A DNA stretch of 34,951 nucleotides from Geosporobacter sp040797825 (GCA_040797825.1 JBFNEZ010000018.1:1-34951), one strand, 5' to 3'. Counted from the stretch's first letter, positions 1-8,356 are shown. The notes: generated from the sequence alone by a model not told the origin. Translations and numbers: made by a program.

Positions 1-33
1 GTGTCCTCCTTAAATAAAAACTATCAAGGAGGA
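1..33 (+). repeat. Partial GAGGACC-type palindrome that can pair with the kdd ribosome binding site
   Basis: Bases 1-10 match the right arm of the GAGGACC repeats seen complete at 5181-5202 and 26704-26725; the left arm lies outside the window. TCCTCCTT at 4-11 is a perfect inverted copy of AAGGAGGA at 26-33, which contains the kdd Shine-Dalgarno sequence. A hairpin with a 14-base loop could therefore mask that site. The pairing is seen in the sequence; a regulatory effect is inference. Confidence 0.55.
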
Positions 34-40
34 AAAGAAA

Positions 41-1078
41 ATGAAAAAAGGCTGTCCTTATGGCACCCATAGAGTGATTGAACCAGTAGGTGCATTGCCT
101 CAACCGGCAAAAAAGATTGATAATACCATGGAAATCTATGATAATGAAATATTATTGGATGTGCAGACTTTAAATATTGATTCTGCCAGCTTTACACAAA
201 TTAAGCAGCAGGCAGAGGGTGACTTGGAAAAAATAAAAGAAATCATGCTGGGGATTGTGGCTGAAAGAGGAAAGCATCAAAATCCTGTGACGGGGTCTGG
301 TGGGATGCTGATTGGAAGAGTTGAAAAAATAGGAACAGCCCTTGAAAATAAAATAAACCTAAGGGTTGGAGATAAGATTGCTACCTTGGTTTCCCTCTCC
401 TTAACCCCTCTTCAGATAGACGAAATTTTAGAAATACGGAAAGATATCGATCAAGTGGATATCAAGGGAAAGGCCATCCTTTTTGAAAGCGGAATCTACG
501 CAGTATTGCCTGAGGATCTGCCTGAGAATCTTGCCCTATCGGTGCTGGATGTGGCGGGAGCTCCTGCTCAGACTGCTAAGCTGGTAAAACCGGGAGATAC
601 GGTGCTGGTCATTGGCGGTGCTGGAAAATCCGGTATGCTTTGCTGTTATGAGGCCAAAAGAAGGGCTGGGGTGACAGGGAAGGTAATTTGCTTTGGACAT
701 AGTGAAAAAGGAATAGAAAGAGCAAAGAGAGCCAATATTGCCGATGTTTACATAGCCGCCGATGCCACGAAGCCCGTGGAGGTTATGGAAAAGATTGCTG
801 CAGTGACCAATGGTGAGATGGCCGATGTAACCATCAACAATGTAAATATCCCCGACACAGAGATGACCAGCATCCTATCCACCAAGAAGGATGGACTGAT
901 CTATTTCTTCAGCATGGCCACCAGCTTTACCAAAGCAGCCCTGGGCGCCGAGGGAGTAGGCTCCGATGTGACCATGATTGTTGGCAACGGTTATACAAGG
1001 GGCCATGCAGAGATCACCCTGCAGATTATGAGAGAAAGCCCGGTTTTAAGAAAGATATATGAAGAACTATATGCTTAG
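41..1078 (+). CDS. kdd: L-erythro-3,5-diaminohexanoate dehydrogenase
   Basis: This enzyme oxidatively deaminates 3,5-diaminohexanoate to 5-amino-3-oxohexanoate with NAD(P)+, the step after the two aminomutases in lysine fermentation to acetate and butyrate. The protein has 345 residues, close to my recollection of the family length. The N-terminus carries the family-like KKGCPYGTHRVIEP segment, and a Rossmann glycine-rich loop, IGGAGKSG, lies at residues 191-198. The ATG at 41 has an AAGGAGG site eight bases upstream. The stop at 1076-1078 is followed closely by kamA, so the two are probably cotranscribed. Identification rests on remembered family sequence plus the unambiguous kam genes downstream. 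The main alternative, a generic zinc-type alcohol dehydrogenase, is unlikely in this context. Confidence 0.93.
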   Translation: MKKGCPYGTHRVIEPVGALPQPAKKIDNTMEIYDNEILLDVQTLNIDSASFTQIKQQAEGDLEKIKEIMLGIVAERGKHQNPVTGSGGMLIGRVEKIGTALENKINLRVGDKIATLVSLSLTPLQIDEILEIRKDIDQVDIKGKAILFESGIYAVLPEDLPENLALSVLDVAGAPAQTAKLVKPGDTVLVIGGAGKSGMLCCYEAKRRAGVTGKVICFGHSEKGIERAKRANIADVYIAADATKPVEVMEKIAAVTNGEMADVTINNVNIPDTEMTSILSTKKDGLIYFFSMATSFTKAALGAEGVGSDVTMIVGNGYTRGHAEITLQIMRESPVLRKIYEELYA

Positions 1079-1134
1079 TGGGCATCAAAGAAGTGGGAAA
1101 GGCTAAAAAAATGATGAGCATGGGAGGGAATGAT

Positions 1135-2388
1135 ATGAGGAATTTTCGTGAGATTGAATTGTGGAAAGATGTGACCCAAGAACAATGGGAGGATTGGCAT
1201 TGGCAGGTCCAAAATCGAATTGATACCATTGAAGATCTAAAAAAGGTAATTAGATTGACGGAGCAAGAGGAGGAAGGGATAAAAAAATCTCTAGAGATTC
1301 TTAGAATGGGCATTACGCCCTACTATGCAGCATTGATGGATCCTGAGGATCCCAATTGCCCTGTGCGAAAACAAGCGGTCCCCACCTTATGTGAAACCAT
1401 CAAATGTGCTGCGGACATGGAGGATCCTCTCCATGAGGATGCAGACGCTCCCGTGCCAGGGCTAACCCATCGCTATCCAGATAGGGTATTGCTATTGATC
1501 ACAGACATGTGCGCCATGTACTGCCGTCATTGTACCCGAAGGAGATTTGCAGGACAGCAGGACGATATACTGCCCATGGATAGGATTGACGCAGCCGTTG
1601 AATATATCAAAAATACCCCAGTAATACGGGATGTACTTTTATCGGGAGGGGATTGCCTGCTGGTAAATGACGATCGCCTAGAGTATATTATCCGAAAGCT
1701 CCGAGAGATCCCCCATGTGGAAATCATTCGTCTGGGTTCCAGAACCCCCGTGGTTTTACCTCAAAGGATTACGCCAGAGCTGGCAGATATGTTGAAAAAA
1801 TACCATCCTATCTGGCTGAATACCCACTTCAATCATTCCAAAGAAATGACTCCTGAGGCCAGAAAGGCATTAGCCCTATTGGCTGATGCAGGGGTTCCTC
1901 TTGGAAACCAGTCTGTACTCCTAAGAGGGGTCAATGACTGTGTACACATCATGAAGGATTTGGTTCATAATCTGGTCAAAAATAGGGTAAGGCCCTACTA
2001 CATCTATCAATGCGATCTTTCTGTAGGGATTGAGCATTTTAGAACACCGGTGGCCAAAGGAATTGAAATCATTGAAGGCTTAAGAGGCCATACCTCCGGC
2101 TATGCTGTACCTACCTTTGTGGTAGATGCTCCAGGGGGCGGCGGAAAGATTCCTGTTATGCCCCAATACTTAATTTCTCAATCTCCAAATAAAGTGATTC
2201 TGAGAAATTTCGAAGGGGTCATTACTACCTACACCCAACCTGAATCCTATCTAGATACCTGTAACTGCCCTGTATGCCGTGGGGAGAAAGAACAAACAAT
2301 CACAGGAGTAGCTGGACTCCTCCAAGGCAATGGAATTGCCCTAGAGCCTGGAGATTTGGAAAGGCATCAACGGGGACACAAAGAGTAG
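1135..2388 (+). CDS. kamA: L-lysine 2,3-aminomutase (radical SAM, PLP)
   Basis: KamA interconverts L-lysine and L-beta-lysine, the first step of the pathway, using a 4Fe-4S cluster, S-adenosylmethionine and PLP. With the start at ATG 1135 the protein has 417 residues, against 416 for the Clostridium subterminale enzyme. The radical SAM cysteines lie in CAMYCRHC (C126, C130, C133). The PLP lysine lies in DAPGGGGK near residue 338, and a C-terminal CNCPVC matches the family's zinc-binding cysteines. A GTG at 1078 keeps the frame open for 19 more codons, but GGGAGGG at 1122-1128 sits correctly for ATG 1135 and the known enzyme begins at the equivalent point. It lies 56 bases after kdd in the same operon. 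Confidence 0.97.
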   Translation: MRNFREIELWKDVTQEQWEDWHWQVQNRIDTIEDLKKVIRLTEQEEEGIKKSLEILRMGITPYYAALMDPEDPNCPVRKQAVPTLCETIKCAADMEDPLHEDADAPVPGLTHRYPDRVLLLITDMCAMYCRHCTRRRFAGQQDDILPMDRIDAAVEYIKNTPVIRDVLLSGGDCLLVNDDRLEYIIRKLREIPHVEIIRLGSRTPVVLPQRITPELADMLKKYHPIWLNTHFNHSKEMTPEARKALALLADAGVPLGNQSVLLRGVNDCVHIMKDLVHNLVKNRVRPYYIYQCDLSVGIEHFRTPVAKGIEIIEGLRGHTSGYAVPTFVVDAPGGGGKIPVMPQYLISQSPNKVILRNFEGVITTYTQPESYLDTCNCPVCRGEKEQTITGVAGLLQGNGIALEPGDLERHQRGHKE

Positions 2389-2436
2389 GAAAGGCACGTA
2401 TACTGACAATAGAGAAGGCATTGGGGGGTATTGGAG

Positions 2437-3477
2437 ATGCAATTAATGGATCTGGTAGAAAAAAAGTATAAAATCATTTCCGTGGTGGGAATGGCTAAAA
2501 ATGCAGGAAAGACCATGACCCTTAATGCATTGATTGAGGAGGCCGTGGAAAGAAACATACGGCTGGGGATCACCTCTACGGGTAGAGACGGAGAAAAACA
2601 GGATTTGGTTACTGCTACGGAAAAACCCTTGATTGAGGTGGCAGCAGAAACATTAATTGCAACCACGGAGGAAACCTTTAAATTTGCTGAAGCAAAGCTG
2701 GAAGTATTGGAGGTTACCGATTTTTATACCTCCTTGGGCAGAATCGTCATTGCTCGGGCCAGGACATCGGGGTATGTGGAGATTGCAGGACCCAATACCA
2801 ACGAAGAGATGCGGCTTGTGGCAGAAAAGCTGCTGGACTATGGAGCCCAGCTGGTGATCGTAGACGGGGCCATTGACCGAAGGGCCGCAGCCTCCCCCTC
2901 GGTTACTGAAGCCACCATCTTGGCTACAGGAGCGGTCCTCAGCCGGGATATGGACCAAGTGATTGAACGATCTCTCCATCAGACCCGTCTCTTTGCACTG
3001 CCAAGGGTAGAAGATCAAGAGATCCGCAAATTGATGACGGCAATGATGGGGGAGAAGGGGTATTATCTCATAGATGAACAAGGAGGCTTTCAGCGGCTGG
3101 AGATTAAAACTGCTTTAAATAGTGGAAGCTATATCGGCCGAGCCCTGGAGGAGAAGACCCGTTATGTGGTATTGCCAGGTTCCTTGGTGACCAAGACCCT
3201 AAAGGATATCCTATCTACCACCCAACGCTACAAACAGGTGGTCTTTGTTGTGAAGGATGCTACCAAAATATTTATTGATGTCAAGGATTTTTTGTATTTT
3301 GAGAAAATGGGTGTGCGGATAGCCGTATTAGATGCCACCCTTGCTTTAGCTGTTACTGTCAATCCCTATGCCCCCCAGGGCTATTACTTTAACCCCCAGG
3401 AGTTTCGAGATAAAATGGAGCAATTTTTAAAACCCCTTCCGGTTTTTGATGTGGTATTGGGTGGTGAAGGCTCATGA
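2437..3477 (+). CDS. kamB: Lysine 5,6-aminomutase reactivase, KamB subunit
   Basis: KamB is a P-loop protein found between kamA and the KamDE aminomutase genes in lysine-fermenting Clostridia. With KamC it is annotated as the reactivase that restores aminomutase carrying damaged cobalamin. Near the N-terminus is a Walker A motif, GMAKNAGKT (about residues 18-26), followed by a GITSTGRDGE segment typical of nucleotide-binding proteins. The start is uncertain. A TTG at 2431 is in frame, but the GGGGGG stretch at 2423-2428 is better spaced for ATG 2437, giving 346 residues. The stop overlaps the kamC start, indicating translational coupling. No catalytic domain other than the NTPase is recognisable; function is assigned from family and position. 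Confidence 0.88.
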   Translation: MQLMDLVEKKYKIISVVGMAKNAGKTMTLNALIEEAVERNIRLGITSTGRDGEKQDLVTATEKPLIEVAAETLIATTEETFKFAEAKLEVLEVTDFYTSLGRIVIARARTSGYVEIAGPNTNEEMRLVAEKLLDYGAQLVIVDGAIDRRAAASPSVTEATILATGAVLSRDMDQVIERSLHQTRLFALPRVEDQEIRKLMTAMMGEKGYYLIDEQGGFQRLEIKTALNSGSYIGRALEEKTRYVVLPGSLVTKTLKDILSTTQRYKQVVFVVKDATKIFIDVKDFLYFEKMGVRIAVLDATLALAVTVNPYAPQGYYFNPQEFRDKMEQFLKPLPVFDVVLGGEGS

Positions 3478-5102
3478 TGACAGAGGAAACAGCAAAAAAT
3501 CTAGACATGGATTATATATTCAACCGGATTGTGGTCTACACGCCCTATGGAGAAGGGAAAAAGAAGGAAATGTCCCTTTACCAAAGAGGAGAAGAGGAAG
3601 CACTCAAAGAGGAATTGGACCGGACAGATAAGGTGCTGAGACTATTGGAAAACCACCGCTATATTTTTGTAGAGATCCGCAATTTATTCAAAACCATTAA
3701 GGATTTGCGAGGATCCTTTCAACGGGTGAAAGAAAGGGAGACATTAAGCGTCATAGAGCTTTTCGAAATCAAAATATTCTTGAATACTGTAGGAGAAATT
3801 GCTGAATATATAAAAAAGCTCCCTTGGGATACCCCAAAGGCATTGGAGCCAAGGCCTATTGAATCCCTGCAAAAGCTTTTAGATCCTCAGCAGTCTGGTG
3901 TTCAGACCTTCTTTATCTATGATGAATACTCGGAGGACCTAAGGGCCCTGCGAGAAAAAATCAAAACCCTTGAGGTAAGGTCTCAGAAGGCCAGAATGGA
4001 AGTTCGAGAGAGGGTGGAGAGAGAACTGGGGGTAAAGCTGCGACCCAGTGGAGAAGTGACCATCCATAAGGGCAATAGGGAAATGCTGGAGAAAGTAAGG
4101 GCCTATGGAGGCTTGGTCTATAGTGCCGAGACCTATATGAATATCACCTACAAACTCAAGATGGATGAAGCCTTTGACCTGCTTTTTAAAGAAATTGAGG
4201 AGTTGAAGCTGGCAGAAGAGGAAGAAGAGTTTTTGGTGCGGCAGGAATTGACCGGAGAAATAGGGAGATATCTAAAGGAAATCCATGAGAATGTCCATGC
4301 ACTGGGAGCCTTGGATTTGATGATTGCAAAGGCTTATTTTGCCCTGGGGATAGGGGGTGTGAAGCCTCAAGTGGTCCAAGGAAATGTTTTGGATATTGCA
4401 GAAGGACGCTATATCAAGGTAGAAGACAGCCTGCGAAAGGAAAGCAAGGCCTTTACACCTATCAGCCTCAGCCTGAAAGAGGGTGTCACCTGCATTACGG
4501 GAGCCAATATGGGAGGCAAGACCATCTCCCTAAAGCTCATGGGACAGTTAAGTGTCATGGCCCAGTATGGACTCTTTGTACCGGCAGGAGAGATGACCTT
4601 TTCTTTGAAGGCCTATATCTTCATTTCCCTGGGGGACCTTCAATCTACGGACATGGGATTAAGTACCTTTGGGGCTGAAATATTAGAGATTAGAAAGATA
4701 TTGAAACGGGCAGAGGAAGCAGGATTGATTTTGATGGATGAATTGGCCAGGGGCACCAATCCCTCCGAGGGTTATGCTCTGTCCAAGGCAGTCATTGATT
4801 ATCTAAAGGAAAAAGAGGCTATGACCGTGATTACTACCCATATAGATGGTCTCACCACAGATCCGCTGGTAGCCCATCTACAGGTACGAGGCTTGGCAGA
4901 TGTGGATTTCATCCGATTGAAGGAGGAATTTTTGAATCGGGAAGAGGGCAAGGGCATTGAAGCCATTCAACAATACATGGACTATCGCCTGGAAGTGGTC
5001 CACAATCGAAGCAAGGTTCCCCGAGATGCCATCAACATCGCTCGCCTAATGGGCCTGGAAGAAGCAATACTGCAAGCGGCAGAAAAATACCTGGATGAAT
5101 AG
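3474..5102 (+). CDS. kamC: Lysine 5,6-aminomutase reactivase ATPase KamC (MutS-like)
   Basis: This 542-residue protein has a MutS-type ATPase domain at its C-terminal half. Walker A is GANMGGKT at residues 343-350, a MutS-signature-like STFGAEI is near 397-403, Walker B is LILMDE at 418-423, and a TTHIDGL switch histidine is near 456. The N-terminal half is rich in charged helices and resembles the MutS core/clamp region, but there is no mismatch-recognition domain. It is therefore not a DNA-repair MutS. Together with KamB it is thought to reactivate KamDE by driving exchange of inactive cobalamin. The ATG at 3474 overlaps the kamB stop by four bases; a second ATG follows at once at 3477. Confidence is high for the family and moderate for the mechanism. 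Confidence 0.9.
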   Translation: MMTEETAKNLDMDYIFNRIVVYTPYGEGKKKEMSLYQRGEEEALKEELDRTDKVLRLLENHRYIFVEIRNLFKTIKDLRGSFQRVKERETLSVIELFEIKIFLNTVGEIAEYIKKLPWDTPKALEPRPIESLQKLLDPQQSGVQTFFIYDEYSEDLRALREKIKTLEVRSQKARMEVRERVERELGVKLRPSGEVTIHKGNREMLEKVRAYGGLVYSAETYMNITYKLKMDEAFDLLFKEIEELKLAEEEEEFLVRQELTGEIGRYLKEIHENVHALGALDLMIAKAYFALGIGGVKPQVVQGNVLDIAEGRYIKVEDSLRKESKAFTPISLSLKEGVTCITGANMGGKTISLKLMGQLSVMAQYGLFVPAGEMTFSLKAYIFISLGDLQSTDMGLSTFGAEILEIRKILKRAEEAGLILMDELARGTNPSEGYALSKAVIDYLKEKEAMTVITTHIDGLTTDPLVAHLQVRGLADVDFIRLKEEFLNREEGKGIEAIQQYMDYRLEVVHNRSKVPRDAINIARLMGLEEAILQAAEKYLDE

Positions 5103-5139
5103 GGCAATTGATGGACCCTCCTGTCCTCCTAAAATCCAC

Positions 5140-5166
5140 TGCAGTGGAGGATCTGTGTGTCCTCCT
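5140..5166 (+). repeat. GAGGACC-type palindrome, first of a tandem pair
   Basis: Stem arms GGAGGA (5146-5151) and TCCTCC (5160-5165) enclose an eight-base loop. The upstream head CTGCAGTGG resembles the TTGTAGTGG of the next copy. It lies in the kamC-kamD gap, in direct orientation with the copy at 5177-5203. Confidence 0.75.
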
Positions 5167-5176
5167 AAAAAGCCGT

Positions 5177-5207
5177 TGTAGTGGAGGACCTGCGTGTCCT
5201 CCTTTTT
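5177..5207 (+). repeat. GAGGACC-type palindrome, second of a tandem pair, with T tract
   Basis: Arms GGAGGAC (5183-5189) and GTCCTCC (5196-5202) form a perfect seven-base stem with loop CTGCGT, followed directly by TTTTT (5203-5207). It looks like a weak intrinsic terminator inside the kam operon and could lower kamDE transcription relative to upstream genes. The left arm doubles as an SD-like GGAGG placed before a GTG at 5194 that opens the kamD frame. Confidence 0.75.
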
Positions 5208-5238
5208 AGAAATTTATAGAAAGTGGGGTTGGATAGAA

Positions 5239-6795
5239 GTGGAAAGCAAACTAAATTTAGATCAAGCATTGATTGAAAAGGCTCGTAATGGGGCTAGAAA
5301 AATAGCAGAGGATACCCAGCAATTTATCGAACAGCATACCACCGTAACCGTAGAGAGGACAGTAGCCAGGCTTTTGGGCATAGACGGCATCGATGAAATC
5401 GACAAGCCCCTGCCCAATGTGGTGGTGGACAACATACTAGAGGGAGGCGGGCTGCCCTTAGGCACAGCCTACTGGATCGGCAATGCCTTGGTCCATACAG
5501 GCAAGAGCCCCCAGGAAATTGCAGAGGGGATTGCCAGGGGTGAATTGGATCTAACCCAAATCCCTGTGGCTTCTGATGAGAAAATAAAAGCAGCTATCCA
5601 ACCCTTGGCACAGAAGATGACAGATAAGATCAGCCAGAATAGAAAAACCAGAGAAGAATACATTCAGACCCTGGGAGAGGGAAGCAAGCCCTATATCTAT
5701 GTGATTGTTGCCACAGGCAACATCTATGAGGATGTACTCCAGGCCCAAGCAGCGGCCAGACAGGGAGCAGATATCATCGCTGTTATCCGTACTACGGCCC
5801 AGAGTCTGCTGGACTATGTTCCCTTTGGAGCCACCACCGAGGGCTTTGGGGGAACCTATGCCACCCAGGAGAACTTTCGCATCATGAGGAAGGCCTTGGA
5901 TGAAGTGGGCAGGGAAGTAGGCCGCTATATCCGACTTTGCAACTACTGCTCCGGTCTATGCATGCCCGAGATCGCAGCCATGGGCGCCATTGAGCGACTG
6001 GATGTGATGCTTAACGATGCCCTCTATGGCATACTTTTCAGAGACATCAATATGCAGAGAACCTTGGTGGATCAATATTTCTCAAGGGTGATCAATGGCT
6101 TTGCAGGAATTATCATCAACACGGGGGAGGACAACTATCTCACCACAGCCGATGCCATTGAGGAAGCCCATACGGTACTGGCTTCCCAGTTCATCAACGA
6201 GCAGTTTGCCCTCAAGGCAGGGATACCTGAGGAACAAATGGGACTGGGCCATGCCTTTGAAATCAATCCAGCGGTGGAGAACGGATTTTTACTGGAGCTG
6301 TCTCAAGCCCAGATGGCCCGAGAGATTTTTCCAAAGGCACCGTTGAAATACATGCCCCCTACCAAGTTCAAAACGGGAAATATTTTTAAGGGACATATTC
6401 AAGACGGTTTATTCAATATGGTATCCATCATGACCAATCAAGGGATTCAGCTTTTAGGCATGCTCACAGAGGCCATTCACACCCCTCTGCTTCACGATAG
6501 AGCTTTCTCCATTGAAAATGCCAAGTACATTTTTAACAATGCTCGGAATTTAGGAGATGAGATTGAATTCAAGAAAGATGGCATCATCCAGAAACGAGCC
6601 CAGGAGGTCCTGATCAAGGCAGCGGATATGCTGGAAGAAATTCAAAAGGAAGGCCTCTTTACCACCATTGAGCAAGGGAAATTTGCAGGGGTAAAACGGG
6701 CCATGGATGGGGGCAAGGGACTGCAGGGAGTTACTAGAAAGCAGGAAAAATACTTCAATCCATTTATAGCCTTGATGCTGGGAGGTGAGAGATAA
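5239..6795 (+). CDS. kamD: D-lysine 5,6-aminomutase alpha subunit
   Basis: KamD is the large subunit of the adenosylcobalamin- and PLP-dependent aminomutase that converts beta-lysine to 3,5-diaminohexanoate, or D-lysine to 2,5-diaminohexanoate. It forms the TIM barrel and binds most of the PLP. Conserved blocks include LLDYVPFGATTEGFGGTYAT, RLCNYCSGLCMPEIAAMGAI and NTGEDNYLTTADA. I chose GTG 5239 (518 residues, starting VESKLNLD) because the Clostridium sticklandii subunit of about 516 residues begins with the same segment. GTGGGG at 5223-5228 can serve as SD. An in-frame GTG at 5194, inside the upstream repeat, would add 15 residues and has a well-placed GGAGG, so a longer form is possible. 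The stop overlaps the kamE start by one base. Confidence 0.95.
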   Translation: MESKLNLDQALIEKARNGARKIAEDTQQFIEQHTTVTVERTVARLLGIDGIDEIDKPLPNVVVDNILEGGGLPLGTAYWIGNALVHTGKSPQEIAEGIARGELDLTQIPVASDEKIKAAIQPLAQKMTDKISQNRKTREEYIQTLGEGSKPYIYVIVATGNIYEDVLQAQAAARQGADIIAVIRTTAQSLLDYVPFGATTEGFGGTYATQENFRIMRKALDEVGREVGRYIRLCNYCSGLCMPEIAAMGAIERLDVMLNDALYGILFRDINMQRTLVDQYFSRVINGFAGIIINTGEDNYLTTADAIEEAHTVLASQFINEQFALKAGIPEEQMGLGHAFEINPAVENGFLLELSQAQMAREIFPKAPLKYMPPTKFKTGNIFKGHIQDGLFNMVSIMTNQGIQLLGMLTEAIHTPLLHDRAFSIENAKYIFNNARNLGDEIEFKKDGIIQKRAQEVLIKAADMLEEIQKEGLFTTIEQGKFAGVKRAMDGGKGLQGVTRKQEKYFNPFIALMLGGER

Positions 6796-7550
6796 TGGCC
6801 ATGCAGCAGATTGATCTTACAAAGGTGAAACCCTATGGGGATACCATGAATGATGGTATGGTACAGCTTTCCTTTACACTGCCGCTACCCCATGGAGAAG
6901 AATCCAAGGAGGCAGCCCGCCGCCTGGCTTTGAAAATGGGCTTGGAGGAACCTAGCGTGGTCCATGCAGAGGATTTGGGGGTAGGCTATACCCTGTTTGT
7001 GCTCTATGGCAGATGTCAGCACACTGTCGATTATACAGCCATTGAAGTACCCAAGGTAGATACGGATGTGATGGATAAATATGAGGTAGAAGCCTTTATT
7101 GAAGAAAACATAGGCAGAGACATCGTAGTTATCGGTGCCTGTACGGGAACCGATGCCCATACCGTAGGCATTGATGCCATCATGAATATGAAGGGCTATG
7201 CAGGTCATTATGGTTTGGAACGGTATAAGGGTATCAAGGCCTACAATCTAGGAAGTCAAGTGCCCAATGAAGACTTTGTTGCCAAGGCCATTGAACTGGA
7301 TGCCGATGTGATTCTGGTCTCCCAGGTAGTCACCCAAAAAGACGTCCATATCCCCAATCTGACCCAGTTAAATGAGCTTTTAGAAGCAGAAGGAATCCGA
7401 AACAAAGTGGTGTTGGTATGCGGCGGTCCCAGGCTCAACCATGAGCTGGCCAAGGAGCTGGGCTATGATGCAGGCTTTGGCAGCGGCAGCTATGCAGAGG
7501 ACGTGGCCTCCTTTGCCGTACAGGAGATCGTAAGAAGAGGATTGGCATGA
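6795..7550 (+). CDS. kamE: D-lysine 5,6-aminomutase beta subunit (B12-binding)
   Basis: KamE is the small, cobalamin-binding subunit of lysine 5,6-aminomutase. The cobalamin motif DAHTVG lies at residues 120-125, with H122 expected to be the lower axial ligand. K133 in NMKGYAGHYGLERY corresponds to the lysine (K144 in C. sticklandii) that holds PLP in the resting enzyme. A later cobalamin-domain segment, LVCGGPRLNHELAKELGYDA, is also present. The protein has 251 residues, slightly shorter than the reference of about 262. The ATG at 6795 shares its first base with the kamD stop (TAATG) and has GGAGG at 6781-6785, so translation is coupled and subunit stoichiometry is probably matched. It is the last visible gene of the operon; the next gene is convergent. 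Confidence 0.97.
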   Translation: MAMQQIDLTKVKPYGDTMNDGMVQLSFTLPLPHGEESKEAARRLALKMGLEEPSVVHAEDLGVGYTLFVLYGRCQHTVDYTAIEVPKVDTDVMDKYEVEAFIEENIGRDIVVIGACTGTDAHTVGIDAIMNMKGYAGHYGLERYKGIKAYNLGSQVPNEDFVAKAIELDADVILVSQVVTQKDVHIPNLTQLNELLEAEGIRNKVVLVCGGPRLNHELAKELGYDAGFGSGSYAEDVASFAVQEIVRRGLA

Positions 7551-7553
7551 AAA

Positions 7554-7582
7554 GCGGGTTGCACAATGTGCAACCCCTACGG
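7554..7582 (-). repeat. REP-like palindrome with GTAGGG head (copy A)
   Basis: On the minus strand the head CCGTAGGG is followed by a stem-loop. Arms GGGTTGCAC (7556-7564) and GTGCAACCC (7568-7576) pair perfectly around a three-base loop. It begins four bases after the kamE stop and may stabilise the 3' end of the transcript. There is no following T tract on either strand. Confidence 0.8.
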
Positions 7583-7613
7583 TTGGTAAAATACCCATAA
7601 TTTTTCCAAAAAT

Positions 7614-7640
7614 GTAGGGACCGCATCTTATGCGGTCTCC
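7614..7640 (+). repeat. REP-like palindrome with GTAGGG head (copy B)
   Basis: Head TGTAGGG leads into arms GACCGCAT (7619-7626) and ATGCGGTC (7630-7637) with loop CTT. It is inverted relative to the copy at 7554-7582, so the two heads face each other 31 bases apart between the convergent kamE and SLH genes. It ends two bases before the SLH stop codon. Confidence 0.8.
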
Positions 7641-7641
7641 T

Positions 7642-8208
7642 TTACTTCTTCAAAGGAATGGTCAAACTGTTATCCAACATTCGGGCCACATCTCCCCGGG
7701 CTGCTGGGGAAGAAGCTCGAATTGTCATTCCCTTCGTAATGCCCAATTGATTGGCCTTTGCAATATAGTTATCGGGCCAATTGTTTCCCTTGACTTCGTT
7801 TTTGTACCCCAATGTATTCACGAGGATAGTAAGAACCTCTCCATGGGTGATGTTCCGCTGGGGCCTAAAAGTACTGTCGGGATATCCCACAATCACATTG
7901 TTATCCACAGAAATATTGATGTGACCCGTACTCCAGTGGGTTTTATCCACATCCTTAAACCGGGTAGTGCCCCTTCTAGTCAGAGCTTCTGTTTCTTTTC
8001 CCAGGGTTCTTACGGCTACGGCAGTGAACTCTGCCCGGGTGATATTGTCCCCAAAGCGCATGTCTCCATTGGGATCCCCTATCAAAAGTCCTAGCGCCTT
8101 TAGTTTGACCCCTATTTCCTGAAGGCTTGAATTGCTGGCTGCAACAGTAGATGTCATAAGTAGTAGGACTAGGCAAAGTACAAAAATTCTTCTTTTATAA
8201 AACTTCAT
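7642..8208 (-). CDS. Secreted SLH-only protein
   Basis: This 188-residue protein has a signal peptide (about residues 1-24, cut after VAA) and then little besides S-layer homology repeats. A first repeat is at about 28-72, a clear second at 84-137 (FKDVDKTHW, GYPDSTFRPQRNITHGE), and a third at 143-184. SLH triplets bind pyruvylated secondary cell-wall polymer, so the protein should sit on the wall with no other exposed domain. It could be a wall-polymer capping protein or an adaptor for partners lacking SLH domains; that is inference. The start has AGGGAGGT at 8216-8223. An extended -10 lies at 8246-8251, so it probably has its own promoter rather than depending on the giant gene upstream. 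Confidence 0.9.
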   Translation of the reverse strand: MKFYKRRIFVLCLVLLLMTSTVAASNSSLQEIGVKLKALGLLIGDPNGDMRFGDNITRAEFTAVAVRTLGKETEALTRRGTTRFKDVDKTHWSTGHINISVDNNVIVGYPDSTFRPQRNITHGEVLTILVNTLGYKNEVKGNNWPDNYIAKANQLGITKGMTIRASSPAARGDVARMLDNSLTIPLKK

Positions 8209-8245
8209 CTAAAATACCTCCCTATGATGGTCAAGCCTTTCTTTT

Positions 8246-8254
8246 ATTATATCA
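8246..8254 (-). promoter_or_regulatory. Extended -10 promoter for the 188-aa SLH gene
   Basis: On the minus strand the sequence reads TTGATATAAT, an extended -10 element (TGnTATAAT) about 40 bases upstream of the start. No good -35 hexamer is seen 17 bases further up, as is usual for extended -10 promoters. The same element occurs at 20690-20698 and 34831-34839. Confidence 0.5.
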
Positions 8255-8310
8255 AGGAAAAAGGCAAGAAAATATTTCATTTTAGTGACAGCAATGGCCC
8301 AATCTCCCCT

Positions 8311-8356
8311 AATACTAAACCCCTTCTGTATACATGAACAGAAGGGGTTTAGTATT
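8311..8356 (-). terminator. Perfect 19-bp inverted repeat spanning the stop of the giant gene
   Basis: Arms 8311-8329 and 8338-8356 are exactly complementary over 19 bases (AATACTAAACCCCTTCTGT and its reverse complement) with an eight-base loop. The right arm includes the last coding bases and stop of the 2625-aa gene. Neither strand has a T tract after the stem, so a classical intrinsic terminator is not certain. The structure may act as a transcript-end stabiliser or a terminator of another type. Confidence 0.6.

Noticed and set aside
1..40. Lysine riboswitch upstream of the operon
   Set aside because: Only 40 bases are visible and kdd is probably not the first gene; nothing resembling the conserved riboswitch core is present.
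1078..1134. GTG 1078 as the kamA start
   Set aside because: The known enzyme begins at the ATG 1135 equivalent and the GGGAGGG site fits 1135.
3474..5102. DNA mismatch repair MutS
   Set aside because: The ATPase core is MutS-like, but the mismatch-recognition domain is absent and the gene overlaps kamB inside the lysine operon.
7630..8094. Plus-strand open frame of 154 codons
   Set aside because: It is antisense to the SLH gene, whose protein has a signal peptide, three SLH motifs and a good SD; the plus frame encodes no recognisable motif.
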